A stretch of DNA of 64,000 nucleotides from Taudactylus pleione (lineage: Eukaryota > Chordata > Amphibia > Anura > Myobatrachidae). Shown piece by piece: positions 12,735 through 27,300 of this stretch. The first letter of the stretch is position 1. Every line of letters starts with the position of its first letter. Position numbers and translations under genes: made by a program. Location: positions 246,924 to 310,923 of the forward strand of contig JAUIMM010001415.1 in NCBI GenBank assembly GCA_031769625.1, written 5' to 3'. Below the pieces are notes generated by a model. It ran no database searches. It was given only the letters and a program-made list of their open reading frames with translations, and was not told where the DNA came from.

Positions 12735-15700
12735 GAGCAGTCTGTGCTTTATACAAGAGGAGATATCGCGAAGTATGGGTTTTTGCTGTTTCCATTGGTT
12801 TCAATGCATTTTGGCCTAAAACGAGCATTTGCTGTTTTCTCTTAAACACAACATGGGAGAAAAACCATTTCACATCACATTTGTGGGTCTTGGTCTTCAA
12901 CACAATCTGTGAAATTTAGAGCTGTATGTGTTTGCTACAAGAGGAGATATCACAAAGAATGTGCTTTTGTTGTTTCCATTGGTTTCAATGCATTTTGGCC
13001 TAAAATGAGCATTTGCTGTTTTCTCTTAAATGCAGCTTGGGAGAAAAACCATTTCACATAACGTTTGTGGGTCTTGGTCTTCAACACACTCTGTGAAATT
13101 TTGAGCTGTCTGTGCTTGCTACAAGAGGAGATATCACAAAGTATGCACTTTTGTTGTTTCCATTGGTTTCAATGCAGTTTGCCTAAAACGAGCATTTGCT
13201 TTTTTCTCTTAAATGCAGCATGGGAGAAAAACCATTTCACATAAGGTTTGTGGGTCTTGGTCTTCAACACATTCAGTGAAATTTTGAGCTGTCTGTGTTT
13301 GCTACAAGAGGAGATATCACAAAGAATGCGCTTTTGTTGTTTCCATTGGTTTCAATGCATTTTGGCCTAAAACGAGCATTTGCTGTTTTCTCTTAAATGC
13401 AACATTAGAGAAACACCATTTCACATAACATTTGTGGGTCTTGGTCTTCAACACATTCTGTGAAATTTTGAGCTGTCTGTGTTTGCTACAAGAGGAGATA
13501 TCGCGAAGTATGGGTTTTTGCTGTTTCCATTGGTTTCAATGCATTTTGGCCTAAAACGAGCATTTGCTGTTTTCACTTAAATGCAGCATGGGAAAAAATC
13601 CATTTCACATCACGTTTGTGGGTCTTGGTCTTCAACACATTCTGTGAAATTTTGACCTGTCTGTGTTTGCTACAAGAGGAGATATCACAAAGTATGCGCA
13701 TTTGTTGTTTCCATTGGTTTCAATGCATTTTGGCCTAAAACGTGCATTTGCTGTTTTCTCTTAAACGCAACATGGGAGAAAAAGCATTTCACATCACATT
13801 TGTGGGTCTTGGTCTTCAACACAATCTGTGAAATTTTGAGCTGTCTGTGCTTGCTACAAGAGGAGATATCACAAAGTATGCACTTTAGTTGCTTCCATTG
13901 GTTTCAATGCATTTTGCCTAAAACGAGCATTTGCTGTTTTCTCTTAAATGCAGCATGGGAGAAAAACCATTTCACATCTGGTTTGTGGGTCTTGGTCTTC
14001 AACATATTCTGTGAAATTTTGAGCTGTCTGTGTTTGCTACAAGAGGAGATATCACAAAGTATGCGCATTTGTTGTTTCCATTGGTTTCAATGCATTTTGG
14101 CCTAAAACGAGCATGTGCTGTTTTCTCTTAAACGCAACATGGGAGAAAAACAATTTCACATCACATTTGTGGGTCTTGGTCTTCAACACAATTTGTGAAA
14201 TTTTGAGCTGTCTGTGCTTGCTACAAGAGGAGATATCACAAAGTATGCGCTTTAGTTGTTTCCATTGGTTTCAATGCATTTTGGCCTAAGACGAGCATTT
14301 GCTGTTTTCTCTTAAACGCAACATGGGAGAAAAAACATTTCACATCACATTTGTGGGTGTTGGTCTTAAACACAATCTGTTAAATTTTGAGCTGTCTGTG
14401 TTTGCTACAAGAGGAGACATCACAAAGAATGCGCTTTTGTTGTTTCCATTGGTTTCAATGCATTTTGGCCTAAAACGAGCATTTGCTGTTTTCTCTTAAA
14501 TGCAACATTAGAGAAACACCATTTCACATAACATTTGTGGGTCTTGGTCTTCAACACATTCTGTGAAATTTTGAGCTGTCTGTGCTTGCTACAAGAGGAG
14601 ATATCACAAAGTATGCACTTTTGTTGTTTCCATTTGTTTCAATGCATTTTGGCCTAAAACGAGCATTTGCTGTTTTCACTTAAATGCAGCTTGGGAGAAA
14701 AACCATTTCACATCACGTTTGTGGGTCTTGGTCTTCAACACATTCTGTGAAATATTGAGCTGTCTGTGTTTGCTACAAGAGGAGATATCACAAAGTATGC
14801 GCATTTGTTGTTTCCATTGGTTTCAATGCATTTTGGCCTAAAACGTGCATTTGCTGTTTTCTCTTAAACGCAACATGGGAGTAACAGCATTTCACATCAC
14901 ATTTGTGGGTCTTGGTCTTCAACACAATCTGTGAAATTTTGAGCTGTCTGTGCTTGCTACAAGAGGAGATATCACAAAGTATGCGCTTTAGTTGTTTCCA
15001 TTGGTTTCAATGCATTTTGGCCTAAGACGAGCATTTGCTGTTTTCTCTTAATCGCAAAATGGGAGAAAAACCATTTCACATCACATTTGTGGGTGTTGGT
15101 CTTAAACACAATCTGTGAAATTTTGAGCTGTCTGTGTTTGCTACAAGAGGAGATATCACAAAGAATGTGCTTTTGTTGTTTCCATTGGTTTCAATGCATT
15201 TTGGCCTAAAATGAGCATTTGCTGTTTTCTCTTAAATGCAACATGGGAGAAAAAGCATTTCACATCACATTTGTGGGTCTTGGTCTTCAACACATTCTGT
15301 TAAATGTTGAGCTGTCTGTGTTTGCTACAAGAGGAGATATCACAAAGTATGCGCTTTTGTTGTTTCCATTGGTTTCAATGCATTTTGGCCTAAAATGAGC
15401 ATTTGCTGTTTTCTTTTAAATGCAAACTGGGAGAAAAACCATTTCACATCACATTTGTGGGTCTTCGTCTTCAACACAATCTGTGAAATTTTGAGCTGTC
15501 TGTGTTTGCTACTAGAGGAGATATCACAAAGTATGCGCTTTTGTTGTTTCCTTTGGTTTCAATGCATTTTGGCCTAAAACGAGCATTTGCTGTTTTCTCT
15601 TAAATGCAACATGGGAGAAAAACCATTTCACATCACATTTGTGGGTCTTGGTCTTCAACACAATCTGTGAAATTTTGAGCTGTCTGTGTTTGCTACAAGA

Positions 15701-16228
15701 GGAGATATCGCAAAGAATGCGCTTTTGTTGTTTCCATTGGTTTCAATGCATTTTGGCCTAAAACGAGCATTTGCTGTTTTCTCTTAAATGCAACATTTGA
15801 GAAACACCATTTCTCATAACATTTGTGGGTCTTGGTCTTCAACACATTCTGTGAAATTTTGAGCTGTCTGTGTTTGATACAAGAGGAGATATCGCGAAGT
15901 ATGGGTTTTTGCTGTTTCCATTGGTTTCAATGCATTTTGGCCTAAAACAAGCATTTGCTGTTTTCTCTTAAACACAACATGGGAGAAAAACCATTTCACA
16001 TCACATTTGTGGGTCTTGGTCTTCAACACAATCTGTGAAATTTTGAGCTGTCTGTGCTTGCTACAAGAGGAGATATCGCAAAGAATGCGCTTTTGTTTTT
16101 TCCATTGGTTTCAATGCATTTTTGCTTAAAACGAGCATTTGCTGTTTTCTATTAAATGCAACATTAGAGAAACACCATTTCACATCACATTTGTGGGTCT
16201 TGGTCTTCAACACATTCTGTGAAATTTT
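12735..16228 (+). repeat. Block A HOR copy 4, 19 monomers (3,494 bp)
   Basis: This is nearly identical to copy 2 at an offset of about 7,729 bp. Private changes include ATTCAGTGAAA near 13,271, GTTGCTTCC near 13,887, GTAACAGC near 14,881 and CATTTGAGAAAC near 15,793. With copy 3 it forms a 42-monomer super-unit of about 7.73 kb, parallel to copies 1 plus 2. Confidence 0.85.
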
Positions 16229-19200
16229 GAGCAGTCTGTGCTTTATACAAGAGGAGATATCGCGAAGTATGGGTTTTTGCTGTTTCCATTGGTTTCAATG
16301 CATTTTGGCCTAAAACGAGCATTTGCTGTTTTCTCTTAAACACAACATGGGAGAAAAACCATTTCACATCACATTTGTGGGTCTTGGTCTTCAACACAAT
16401 CTGTGAAATTTAGAGCTGTATGTGTTTGCTACAAGAGGAGATATCACAAAGAATGTGCTTTTGTTGTTTCCATTGGTTTCAATGCATTTTGGCCTAAAAT
16501 GAGCATTTGCTGTTTTCTCTTAAATGCAGCTTGGGAGAAAAACCATTTCACATAACGTTTGTGGGTCTTGGTCTTCAACACACTCTGTGAAATTTTGAGC
16601 TGTCTGTGCTTGCTACAAGAGGAGATATCACAAAGTATGCACTTTTGTTGTTTCCATTGGTTTCAATGCAGTTTGCCTAAAACGAGCATTTGCTTTTTTC
16701 TCTTAAATGCAGCATGGGAGAAAAACCATTTCACATAAGGTTTGTGGGTCTTGGTCTTCAACACATTCTGTGAAATTTTGAGCTGTCTGTGTTTGCTACA
16801 AGAGGAGATATCACAAAGAATGCGCTTTTGTTGTTTCCATTGGTTTCAATGCATTTTGGCCTAAAACGAGCATTTGCTGTTTTCTCTTAAATGCAACATT
16901 AGAGAAACCATTTCACATAACATTTGTGGGTCTTGGTCTTCAACACATTCTGTGAAATTTTGAGCTGTCTGTGTTTGCTACAAGAGGAGATATCGCGAAG
17001 TATGGGTTTTTGCTGTTTCCATTGGTTTCAATGCATTTTGGCCTAAAACGAGCATTTGCTGTTTTCACTTAAATGCAGCATGGGAAAAAATCCATTTCAC
17101 ATCACGTTTGTGGGTCTTGGTCTTCAACACATTCTGTGAAATTTTGACCTGTCTGTGTTTGCTACAAGAGGAGATATCACAAAGTATGCGCATTTGTTGT
17201 TTCCATTGGTTTCAATGCATTTTGGCCAAAAACGAGCATTTGCTGTTTTCTCTTAAACGCAACATGGGAGAAAAACCATTTCACATCACATTTGTGGGTC
17301 TTGGTCTTCAACACAATCTGTGAAATTTTGAGCTGTCTGTGCTTGCTACAAGAGGAGATATCACAAAGAATGCGCTTTTGTTGTTTCCATTGGTTTCAAT
17401 GCATTTTGGCCTAAAACGAGCATTTGCTGTTTTCTCTTAAATGCAACATTAGAGAAACACCATTTCACATAACATTTGTGGGTCTTGGTCTTCAACACAT
17501 TCTGTGAAATTTTGAGCTGTCTGTGTTTGCTACAAGAGGAGATATCGCGAAGTATGGGTTTTTGCTGTTTCCATTGGTTTCAATGCATTTTGGCCTAAAA
17601 CGAGCATTTGCTGTTTTCACTTAAATGCAGCATGGGAAAAAATCCATTTCACATCACGTTTGTGGGTCTTGGTCTTCAACACATTCTGTGAAATTTTGAC
17701 CTGTCTGTGTTTGCTACAAGAGGAGATATCACAAAGTATGCGCATTTGTTGTTTCCATTGGTTTCAATGCATTTTGGCCTAAAACGTGCATTTGCTGTTT
17801 TCTCTTAAACGCAACATGGGAGAAAAAGCATTTCACATCACATTTGTGGGTCTTGGTCTTCAACACAATCTGTGAAATTTTGAGCTGTCTGTGCTTGCTA
17901 CAAGAGGAGATATCACAAAGTATGCACTTTAGTTGTTTCCATTGGTTTCAATGCATTTTGGCCTAAGACGAGCATTTGCTGTTTTCTCTTAAACGCAACA
18001 TGGGAGAAAAACCATTTCACATCACATTTGTGGGTGTTGGTCTTAAACACAATCTGTGAAATTTTGAGCTGTCTGTGTTTGTTACAAGAGGAGATATAAC
18101 AAAGAATGCGCTTTTGTTGTTTCCATTGGTTTCAATGCATTTTGGCCTAAAACGAGCATTTGCTGTTTTCTCTTAAATGCAACATGGGAGAAAAAGCATT
18201 TCACATCACATTTGTGGGTCTTGGTCTTCAACACATTCTGTGAAATGTTGAGCTGTCTGTGTTTGCTACAAGAGGAGATATCACAAAGTATGCGCTTTTG
18301 TTGTTTCCCTTGGTTTCAATGCATTTTGGCCTAAAACGAGCATTTGCTGTTTTCTCTTAAATGCAACATGGGAGAAAAACCATTTCACATCACATTTGTG
18401 GGTCTTGGTCTTCAACACAATCTGTGAAATTTTGAGCTGTCTGTGCTTGCTACAAGAGGAGATATCACAAAGTATGCACTTTTGTTGTTTCCATTGGTTT
18501 CAATGCATTTTGCCTAAAACGAGCATTTGCTGTTTTCTCTTAAATGCAGCATGGGAGAAAAACCATTTCACATCTGGTTTGTTTGTCTTTTTCTTCAACA
18601 TATTCTGTGAAATTTTGAGCTGTCTGTGTTTGCTACAAGAGGAGATATCACAAAGTATGCGCATTTGTTGTTTCCATTGGTTTCAATGCATTTTGGCCTA
18701 AAACGAGCATTTGCTGTTTTCTCTTAAACGCAACATGGGAGAAAAACAATTTCACATCAGATTTGTGGGTCTTGGTCTTCAACACAATTTGTGAAATTTT
18801 GAGCTGTCTGTGCTTGCTACAAGAGGAGATATCACAAAGTATGCGCTTTAGTTGTTTCCATTGGTTTCAATGCATTTTGGCCTAAGACGAGCATTTGCTG
18901 TTTTCTCTTAAACGCAACATGGGAGAAAAAACATTTCACATCACATTTGTGGGTGTTGGTCTTAAACACAATCTGTTAAATTTTGAGCTGTCTGTGTTTG
19001 CTACAAGAGGAGACATCACAAAGAATGCGCTTTTGTTGTTTCCATTGGTTTCAATGCATTTTGGCCTAAAACAAGCATTTGCTGTTTTCTCTTAAATGCA
19101 ACATTAGAGAAACACCATTTCACATAACATTTGTGGGTCTTGGTCTTCAACACATTCTGTGAAATTTTGAGCTGTCTGTGCTTGCTACAAGAGGAGATAT

Positions 19201-20456
19201 CACAAAGTATGCACTTTTGTTGTTTCCATTTGTTTCAATGCATTTTGGCCTAAAACGAGCATTTGCTGTTTTCACTTAAATGCAGCTTGGGAGAAAAACC
19301 ATTTCACATCACGTTTGTGGGTCTTGGTCTTCAACACATTCTGTGAAATTTTGAGCTGTCTGTGTTTGCTACAAGAGGAGATATCACAAAGAATGTGCTT
19401 TTGTTGTTTCCATTGGTTTCAATGCATTTTGGCCTAAAATGAGCATTTGCTGTTTTCTCTTAAATGCAACATGGGAGAAAAAGCATTTCACATCACATTT
19501 GTGGGTCTTGGTCTTCAACACATTCTGTGAAATGTTGAGCTGTCTGTGTTTGCTACAAGAGGAGATATCACAAAGTATGCGCTTTTGTTGTTTCCATTGG
19601 TTTCAATGCATTTTGGCCTAAAATGAGCATTTGCTGTTTTCTCTTAAATGCAAACTGGGAGAAAAACCATTTCACATCACATTTGTGGGTCTTCGTCTTC
19701 AACACAATCTGTGAAATTTTGAGCTGTCTGTGTTTGCTACTAGAGGAGATATCACAAAGTATGCGCTTTTGTTGTTTCCTTTGGTTTCAATGCATTTTGG
19801 CCTAAAACGAGCATTTGCTGTTTTCTCTTAAATGCAACATGGGAGAAAAACCATTTCACATCACATTTGTGGGTCTTGGTCTTCAACACAATCTGTGAAA
19901 TTTTGAGCTGTCTGTGTTTGCTACAAGAGGAGATATCGCAAAGAATGTGCTTTTGTTGTTTCCATTGGTTTCAATGCATTTTGGCCTAAAACGAGCATTT
20001 GCTGTTTTCTCTTAAATGCAACATTAGAGAAACACCATTTCACATAACATTTGTGGGTCTTGGTCTTCAACACATTCTGTGAAATTTTGAGCTGTCTGTG
20101 TTTGATACAAGAGGAGATATCGCGAAGTATGGGTTTTTGCTGTTTCCATTGGTTTCAATGCATTTTGGCCTAAAACAAGCATTTGCTGTTTTCTCTTAAA
20201 CACAACATGGGAGAAAAACCATTTCACATCACATTTGTGGGTCTTGGTCTTCAACACAATCTGTGAAATTTTGAGCTGTCTGTGCTTGCTACAAGAGGAG
20301 ATATCGCAAAGAATGCGCTTTTGTTTTTTCCATTGGTTTCAATGCATTTTTGCTTAAAACGAGCATTTGCTGTTTTCTATTAAATGCAACATTAGAGAAA
20401 CACCATTTCACATCACATTTGTGGGTCTTGGTCTTCAACACATTCTGTGAAATTTT
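16229..20456 (+). repeat. Block A HOR copy 5, 23 monomers (4,228 bp)
   Basis: Two related segments near 16,880-17,340 and 17,400-17,830 show that an internal stretch was duplicated relative to the 19-monomer form. It lacks two monomers near 19,380 that copies 6 and 7 retain (about 23,240-23,610 in copy 6). A 2-bp deletion is present near 16,907 (AGAGAAACC for AGAGAAACACC). Unusual substitutions cluster near 18,580-18,595, where GTGGGTCTTGG reads GTTTGTCTTTT. Confidence 0.8.
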
Positions 20457-23400
20457 GAGCAGTCTGTGCTTTATACAAGAGGAGATATCGCGAAGTATGG
20501 GTTTTTGCTGTTTCCATTGGTTTCAATGCATTTTGGCCTAAAACGAGCATTTGCTGTTTTCTCTTAAACACAACATGGGAGAAAAACCATTTCACATCAC
20601 ATTTGTGGGTCTTGGTCTTCAACACAATCTGTGAAATTTAGAGCTATATGTGTTTGCTACAAGAGGAGATACCACAAAGAATGTGCTTTTGTTGTTTCCA
20701 TTGGTTTCAATGCATTTTGGCCTAAAATGAGCATTTGCTGTTTTCTCTTAAATGCAGCTTGGGAGAAAAACCATTTCACATAATGTTTGTGGGTCTTGGT
20801 CTTCAACACACTCTGTGAAATTTAGAGCTGTCTGTGCTTGCTACAAGAGGAGATATCACAAAGTATGCACTTTTGTTGTTTCCATTGGTTTCAATGCAGT
20901 TTGCCTAAAACGAGCATTTGCTTTTTTCTCTTAAATGCAGCATGGGAGAAAAACCATTTCACATAAGGTTTGTGGGTCTTGGTCTTCAACACATTCTGTG
21001 AAATTTTGAGCTGTCTGTGTTTGCTACAAGAGGAGATATCACAAAGAATGCGCTTTTGTTGTTTCCATTGGTTTCAATGCATTTTGGCCTAAAACGAGCA
21101 TTTGCTGTTTTCTCTTAAATGCAACATTAGAGAAACACCATTTCACATAACATTTGTGGGTCTTGGTCTTCAACACATTCTGTGAAATTTTGAGCTGTCT
21201 GTGTTTGCTACAAGAGGAGATATCGCGAAGTATGGGTTTTTGCTGTTTCCATTGGTTTCAATGCATTTTGGCCTAAAACGAGCATTTGCTATTTTCACTT
21301 AAATGCAGCATGGGAAAAAATCCATTTCACATCACGTTTGTGGGTCTTGGTCTTCAACACATTCTGTGAAATTTTGACCTGTCTGTGTTTGCTACAAGAG
21401 GAGATATCACAAAGTATGCGCATTTGTTGTTTCCATTGGTTTCAATGCATTTTGGCCAAAAACGAGCATTTGCTGTTTTCTCTTAAACGCAACATGGGAG
21501 AAAAACCATTTCACATCACATTTGTGGGTCTTGGTCTTCAACACAATCTGTGAAATTTTGAGCTGTCTGTGCTTGCTACAAGAGGAGATATCACAAAGAA
21601 TGCGCTTTTGTTGTTTCCATTGGTTTCAATGCATTTTGGCCTAAAACGAGCATTTGCTGTTTTCTCTTAAATGCAACATTAGAGAAACACCATTTCACAT
21701 AACATTTGTGGGTCTTGGTCTTCAACACATTCTGTGAAATTTTGAGCTGTCTGTGTTTGCTACAAGAGGAGATATCGCGAAGTATGGGTTTTTGCTGTTT
21801 CCATTGGTTTCAATGCATTTTGGCCTAAAACGAGCATTTGCTGTTTTCACTTAAATGCAGCATGGGAAAAAATCCATTTCACATCACGTTTGTGGGTCTT
21901 GGTCTTCAACACATTCTGTGAAATTTTGACCTGTCTGTGTTTGCTACAAGAGGAGATATCACAAAGTATGCGCATTTGTTGTTTCCATTGGTTTCAATGC
22001 ATTTTGGCCTAAAACGAGCATTTGCTGTTTTCTCTTAAATGCAACATGGGAGAAAAAGCATTTCACATCACATTTGTGGGTCTTGGTCTTCAACACATTC
22101 TGTGAAATGTTGAGCTGTCTGTGTTTGCTACAAGAGGAGATATCACAAAGTATGCGCTTTTGTTGTTTCCCTTGGTTTCAATGCATTTTGGCCTAAAACG
22201 AGCATTTGCTGTTTTCTCTTAAATGCAACATGGGAGAAAAACCATTTCACATCACATTTGTGGGTCTTGGTCTTCAACACACTCTGAAATTTTGAGCTGT
22301 CTGTGCTTGCTACAAGAGGAGATATCACAAAGTATGCACTTTTGTTGTTTCCATTGGTTTCAATGCATTTTGCCTAAAACGAGCATTTGCTGTTTTCTCT
22401 TAAATGCAGCATGGGAGAAAAACCATTTCACATCTGGTTTGTGGGTCTTTTTCTTCAACATATTCTGTGAAATTTTGAGCTGTCTGTGTTTGTTCCAAGA
22501 GGAGATATCACAAAGTATGCGCATTTGTTGTTTCCATTGGTTTCAATGCATTTTGGCCTAAAACGAGCATTTGCTGTTTTCTCTTAAACGCAACATGGGA
22601 GAAAAACAATTTCACATCACATTTGTGGGTCTTGGTCTTCAACACAATTTGTGAAATTTTGAGCTGTCTGTGCTTGCTACAAGAGGAGATATCACAAAGT
22701 ATGCGCTTTAGTTGTTTCCATTGGTTTCAATGCATTTTGGCCTAAGACGAGCATTTGCTGTTTTCTCTTAAACGCAACATGGGAGAAAAAACATTTCACA
22801 TCACATTTGTGGGTGTTGGTCTTAAACACAATCTGTTAAATTTTGAGCTGTCTGTGTTTGCTACAAGAGGAGACATCACAAAGAATGCGCTTTTGTTGTT
22901 TCCATTGGTTTCAATGCATTTTGGCCTAAAACGAGCATTTGCTGTTTTCTCTTAAATGCAACATTAGAGAAACACCATTTCACATAACATTTGTGGGTCT
23001 TGGTCTTCAACACATTCTGTGAAATTTTGAGCTGTCTGTGCTTGCTACAAGAGGAGATATCACAAAGTATGCACTTTTGTTGTTTCCATTTGTTTCAATG
23101 CATTTTGGCCTAAAACGAGCATTTGCTGTTTTCACTTAAATGCAGCTTGGGAGAAAAACCATTTCACATCACGTTTGTGGGTCTTGGTCTTCAACACATT
23201 CTGTGAAATTTTGAGCTGTCTGTGTTTGCTACAAGAGGAGATATCACAAAGTATGCGCATTTGTTGTTTCCATTGGTTTCAATGCATTTTGGCCTAAAAC
23301 GTGCATTTGCTGTTTTCTCTTAAACGCAACATGGGAGTAAAAGCATTTCACATCACATTTGTGGATCTTGGTCTTCAACACAATCTGTGAAATTTTGAGC

Positions 23401-24316
23401 TGTCTGTGCTTGCTACAAGAGGAGATATCACAAAGTATGCGCTTTAGTTGTTTCCATTGGTTTCAATGCATTTTGGCCTAAGACGAGCATTTGCTGTTTT
23501 CTCTTAATCGCAAAATGGGAGAAAAACCATTTCACATCACATTTGTGGGTGTTGGTCTTAAACACAATCTGTGAAATTTTGAGCTGTCTGTGTTTGCTAC
23601 AAGAGGAGATATCACAAAGAATGTGCTTTTGTTGTTTCCATTGGTTTCAATGCATTTTGGCCTAAAATGAGCATTTGCTGTTTTCTCTTAAATGCAACAT
23701 GGGAGAAAAAGCATTTCACATCACATTTGTGGGTCTTGGTCTTCAACACATTCTGTGAAATGTTGAGCTGTCTGTGTTTGCTACAAGAGGAGATATCACA
23801 AAGTATGCGCTTTTGTTGTTTCCATTGGTTTCAATGCATTTTGGCCTAAAATGAGCATTTGCTGTTTTCTCTTAAATGCAAACTGGGAGAAAAACCATTT
23901 CACATCACATTTGTGGGTCTTCGTCTTCAACACAATCTGTGAAATTTTGAGCTGTCTGTGTTTGCTACTAGAGGAGATATCACAAAGTATGCGCTTTTGT
24001 TGTTTCCTTTGGTTTCAATGCATTTTGGCCTAAAACGAGCATTTGCTGTTTTCTCTTAAATGCAACATGGGAGAAAAACCATTTCACATCACATTTGTGG
24101 GTCTTGGTCTTCAACACAATCTGTGAAATTTTGAGCTGTCTGTGCTTGCTACAAGAGGAGATATCGCAAAGAATGCGCTTTTGTTTTTTCCATTGGTTTC
24201 AATGCATTTTTGCTTAAAACGAGCATTTGCTGTTTTCTATTAAATGCAACATTAGAGAAACACCATTTCACATCACATTTGTGGGTCTTGGTCTTCAACA
24301 CATTCTGTGAAATTTT
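20457..24316 (+). repeat. Block A HOR copy 6, 21 monomers (3,860 bp)
   Basis: The start parallels copy 5, including the duplicated segment near 21,120-21,900. The tail is shorter: the interval from the variant monomer at 23,851 to the next phase marker is 466 bp, against 834 bp in other copies, so two whole monomers were lost near 24,100. A 2-bp deletion near 22,286 (CTCTGAAATTTT) and TTTGTTCCAAGAGG near 22,489 are private. Confidence 0.8.
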
Positions 24317-27300
24317 GAGCAGTCTGTGCTTTATACAAGAGGAGATATCGCGAAGTATGGGTTTTTGCTGTTTCCATTGGTTTCAATGCATTTTGGCCTA
24401 AAACGAGCATTTGCTGTTTTCTCTTAAACACAACATGGGAGAAAAACCATTTCACATCACATTTGTGGGTCTTGGTCTTCAACACAATCTGTGAAATTTA
24501 GAGCTGTATGTGTTTGCTACAAGAGGAGATATCACAAAGAATGTGCTTTTGTTGTTTCCATTGGTTTCAATGCATTTTGGCCTAAAATGAGCATTTGCTC
24601 TTTTCTCTTAAATGCAGCTTGGGAGAAAAACCATTTCACATAAGGTTTGTGGGTCTTGGTCTTCAACACATTCTGTGAAATTTTGAGCTGTCTGTGTTTG
24701 CTACAAGAGGAGATATCACAAAGAATGCGCTTTTGTTGTTTCCATTGGTTTCAATGCATTTTGGCCTAAAACGAGCATTTGCTGTTTTCTCTTAAATGCA
24801 ACATTAGAGAAACACCATTTCACATAACATTTGTGGGTCTTGGTCTTCAACACATTCTGTGAAATTTTGAGCTGTCTGTGTTTGCTACAAGAGGAGATAT
24901 CGCGAAGTATGGGTTTTTGCTGTTTCCATTGGTTTCAATGCATTTTGGCCTAAAACGAGCATTTGCTGTTTTCACTTAAATGCAGCATGGGAAAAAATCC
25001 ATTTCACATCACGTTTGTGGGTCTTGGTCTTCAACACATTCTGTGAAATTTTGACCTGTCTGTGTTTGCTACAAGAGGAGATATCACAAAGTATGTGCAT
25101 TTTTTGTTTCCATTGGTTTCAATGCATTTTGGCCTAAAACGAGCATTTGCTGTTTTCTCTTAAACGCAACATGGGAGAAAAACCATTTCACATCACATTT
25201 GTGGGTGTTGGTCTTAAACACAATCTGTGAAATTTTGAGCTGTCTGTGTTTGTTACAAGAGGAGATATCACAAAGAATGCGCTTTTGTTGTTTCCATTGG
25301 TTTCAATGCATTTTGGCCTAAAACGAGCATTTGCTGTTTTCTCTTAAATGCAACATGGGAGAAAAAGCATTTCACATCACATTTGTGGGTCTTGGTCTTC
25401 AACACATTCTGTGAAATGTTGAGCTGTCTGTGTTTGCTACAAGAGGAGATATCACAAAGTATGCGCTTTTGTTGTTTCCCTTGGTTTCAATGCATTTTGG
25501 CCTAAAACGAGCATTTGCTGTTTTCTCTTAAATGCAACATGGGAGAAAAACCATTTCACATCACATTTGTGGGTCTTGGTCTTCAACACACTCTGTGAAA
25601 TTTTGAGCTGTCTGTGCTTGCTACAAGAGGAGATATCACAAAGTATGCACTTTTGTTGTTTCCATTGGTTTCAATGCATTTTGCCTAAAACGAGCATTTG
25701 CTGTTTTCTCTTAAATGCAGCATGGGAGAAAAACCATTTCACATCTGGTTTGTGGGTCTTGGTCTTCAACATATTCTGTGAAATTTTGAGCTGTCTGTGT
25801 TTGCTACAAGAGGAGATATCACAAAGTATGCGCATTTGTTGTTTCCATTGGTTTCAATGCATTTTGGCCTAAAACGAGCATTTGCTGTTTTCTCTTAAAC
25901 GCAACATGGGAGAAAAACAATTTCACATCACATTTGTGGGTCTTGGTCTTCAACACAATTTGTGAAATTTTGAGCTGTCTGTGCTTGCTACAAGAGGAGA
26001 TATCACAAAGTATGCGCTTTAGTTGTTTCCATTGGTTTCAATGCATTTTGGCCTAAGACGAGCATTTGCTGTTTTCTCTTAAACGCAACATGGGAGAAAA
26101 AACATTTCACATCACATTTGTGGGTGTTGGTCTTAAACACAATCTGTTAAATTTTGAGCTGTCTGTGTTTGCTACAAGAGGAGACATCACAAAGAATGCG
26201 CTTTTGTTGTTTCCATTGGTTTCAATGCATTTTGGCCTAAAACGAGCATTTGCTGTTTTCTCTTAAATGCAACATTAGAGAAACACCATTTCACATAACA
26301 TTTGTGGGTCTTGGTCTTCAACACATTCTGTGAAATTTTGAGCTGTCTGTGCTTGCTACAAGAGGAGATATCACAAAGTATGCACTTTTGTTGTTTCCAT
26401 TTGTTTCAATGCATTTTGGCCTAAAACGAGCATTTGCTGTTTTCACTTAAATGCAGCTTGGGAGAAAAACCATTTCACATCACGTTTGTGGGTCTTGGTC
26501 TTCAACACATTCTGTGAAATTTTGAGCTGTCTGTGTTTGCTACAAGAGGAGATATCACAAAGTATGCGCATTTGTTGTTTCCATTGGTTTCAATGCATTT
26601 TGGCCTAAAACGTGCATTTGCTGTTTTCTCTTAAACGCAACATGGGAGTAAAAGCATTTCACATCACATTTGTGGGTCTTGGTCTTCAACACAATCTGTG
26701 AAATTTTGAGCTGTCTGTGCTTGCTACAAGAGGAGATATCACAAAGTATGCGCTTTAGTTGTTTCCATTGGTTTCAATGCATTTTGGCCTAAGACGAGCA
26801 TTTGCTGTTTTCTCTTAATCGCAAAATGGGAGAAAAACCATTTCACATCACATTTGTGGGTGTTGGTCTTAAACACAATCTGTGAAATTTTGAGCTGTCT
26901 GTGTTTGCTACAAGAGGAGATATCACAAAGAATGTGCTTTTGTTGTTTCCATTGGTTTCAATGCATTTTGGCCTAAAATGAGCATTTGCTGTTTTCTCTT
27001 AAATGCAACATGGGAGAAAAAGCATTTCACATCACATTTGTGGGTCTTGGTCTTCAACACATTCTGTGAAATGTTGAGCTGTCTGTGTTTGCTACAAGAG
27101 GAGATATCACAAAGTATGCGCTTTTGTTGTTTCCATTGGTTTCAATGCATTTTGGCCTAAAATGAGCATTTGCTGTTTTCTCTTAAATGCAAACTGGGAG
27201 AAAAACCATTTCACATCACATTTGTGGGTCTTCGTCTTCAACACAATCTGTGAAATTTTGAGCTGTCTGTGTTTGCTACTAGAGGAGATATCACAAAGTA

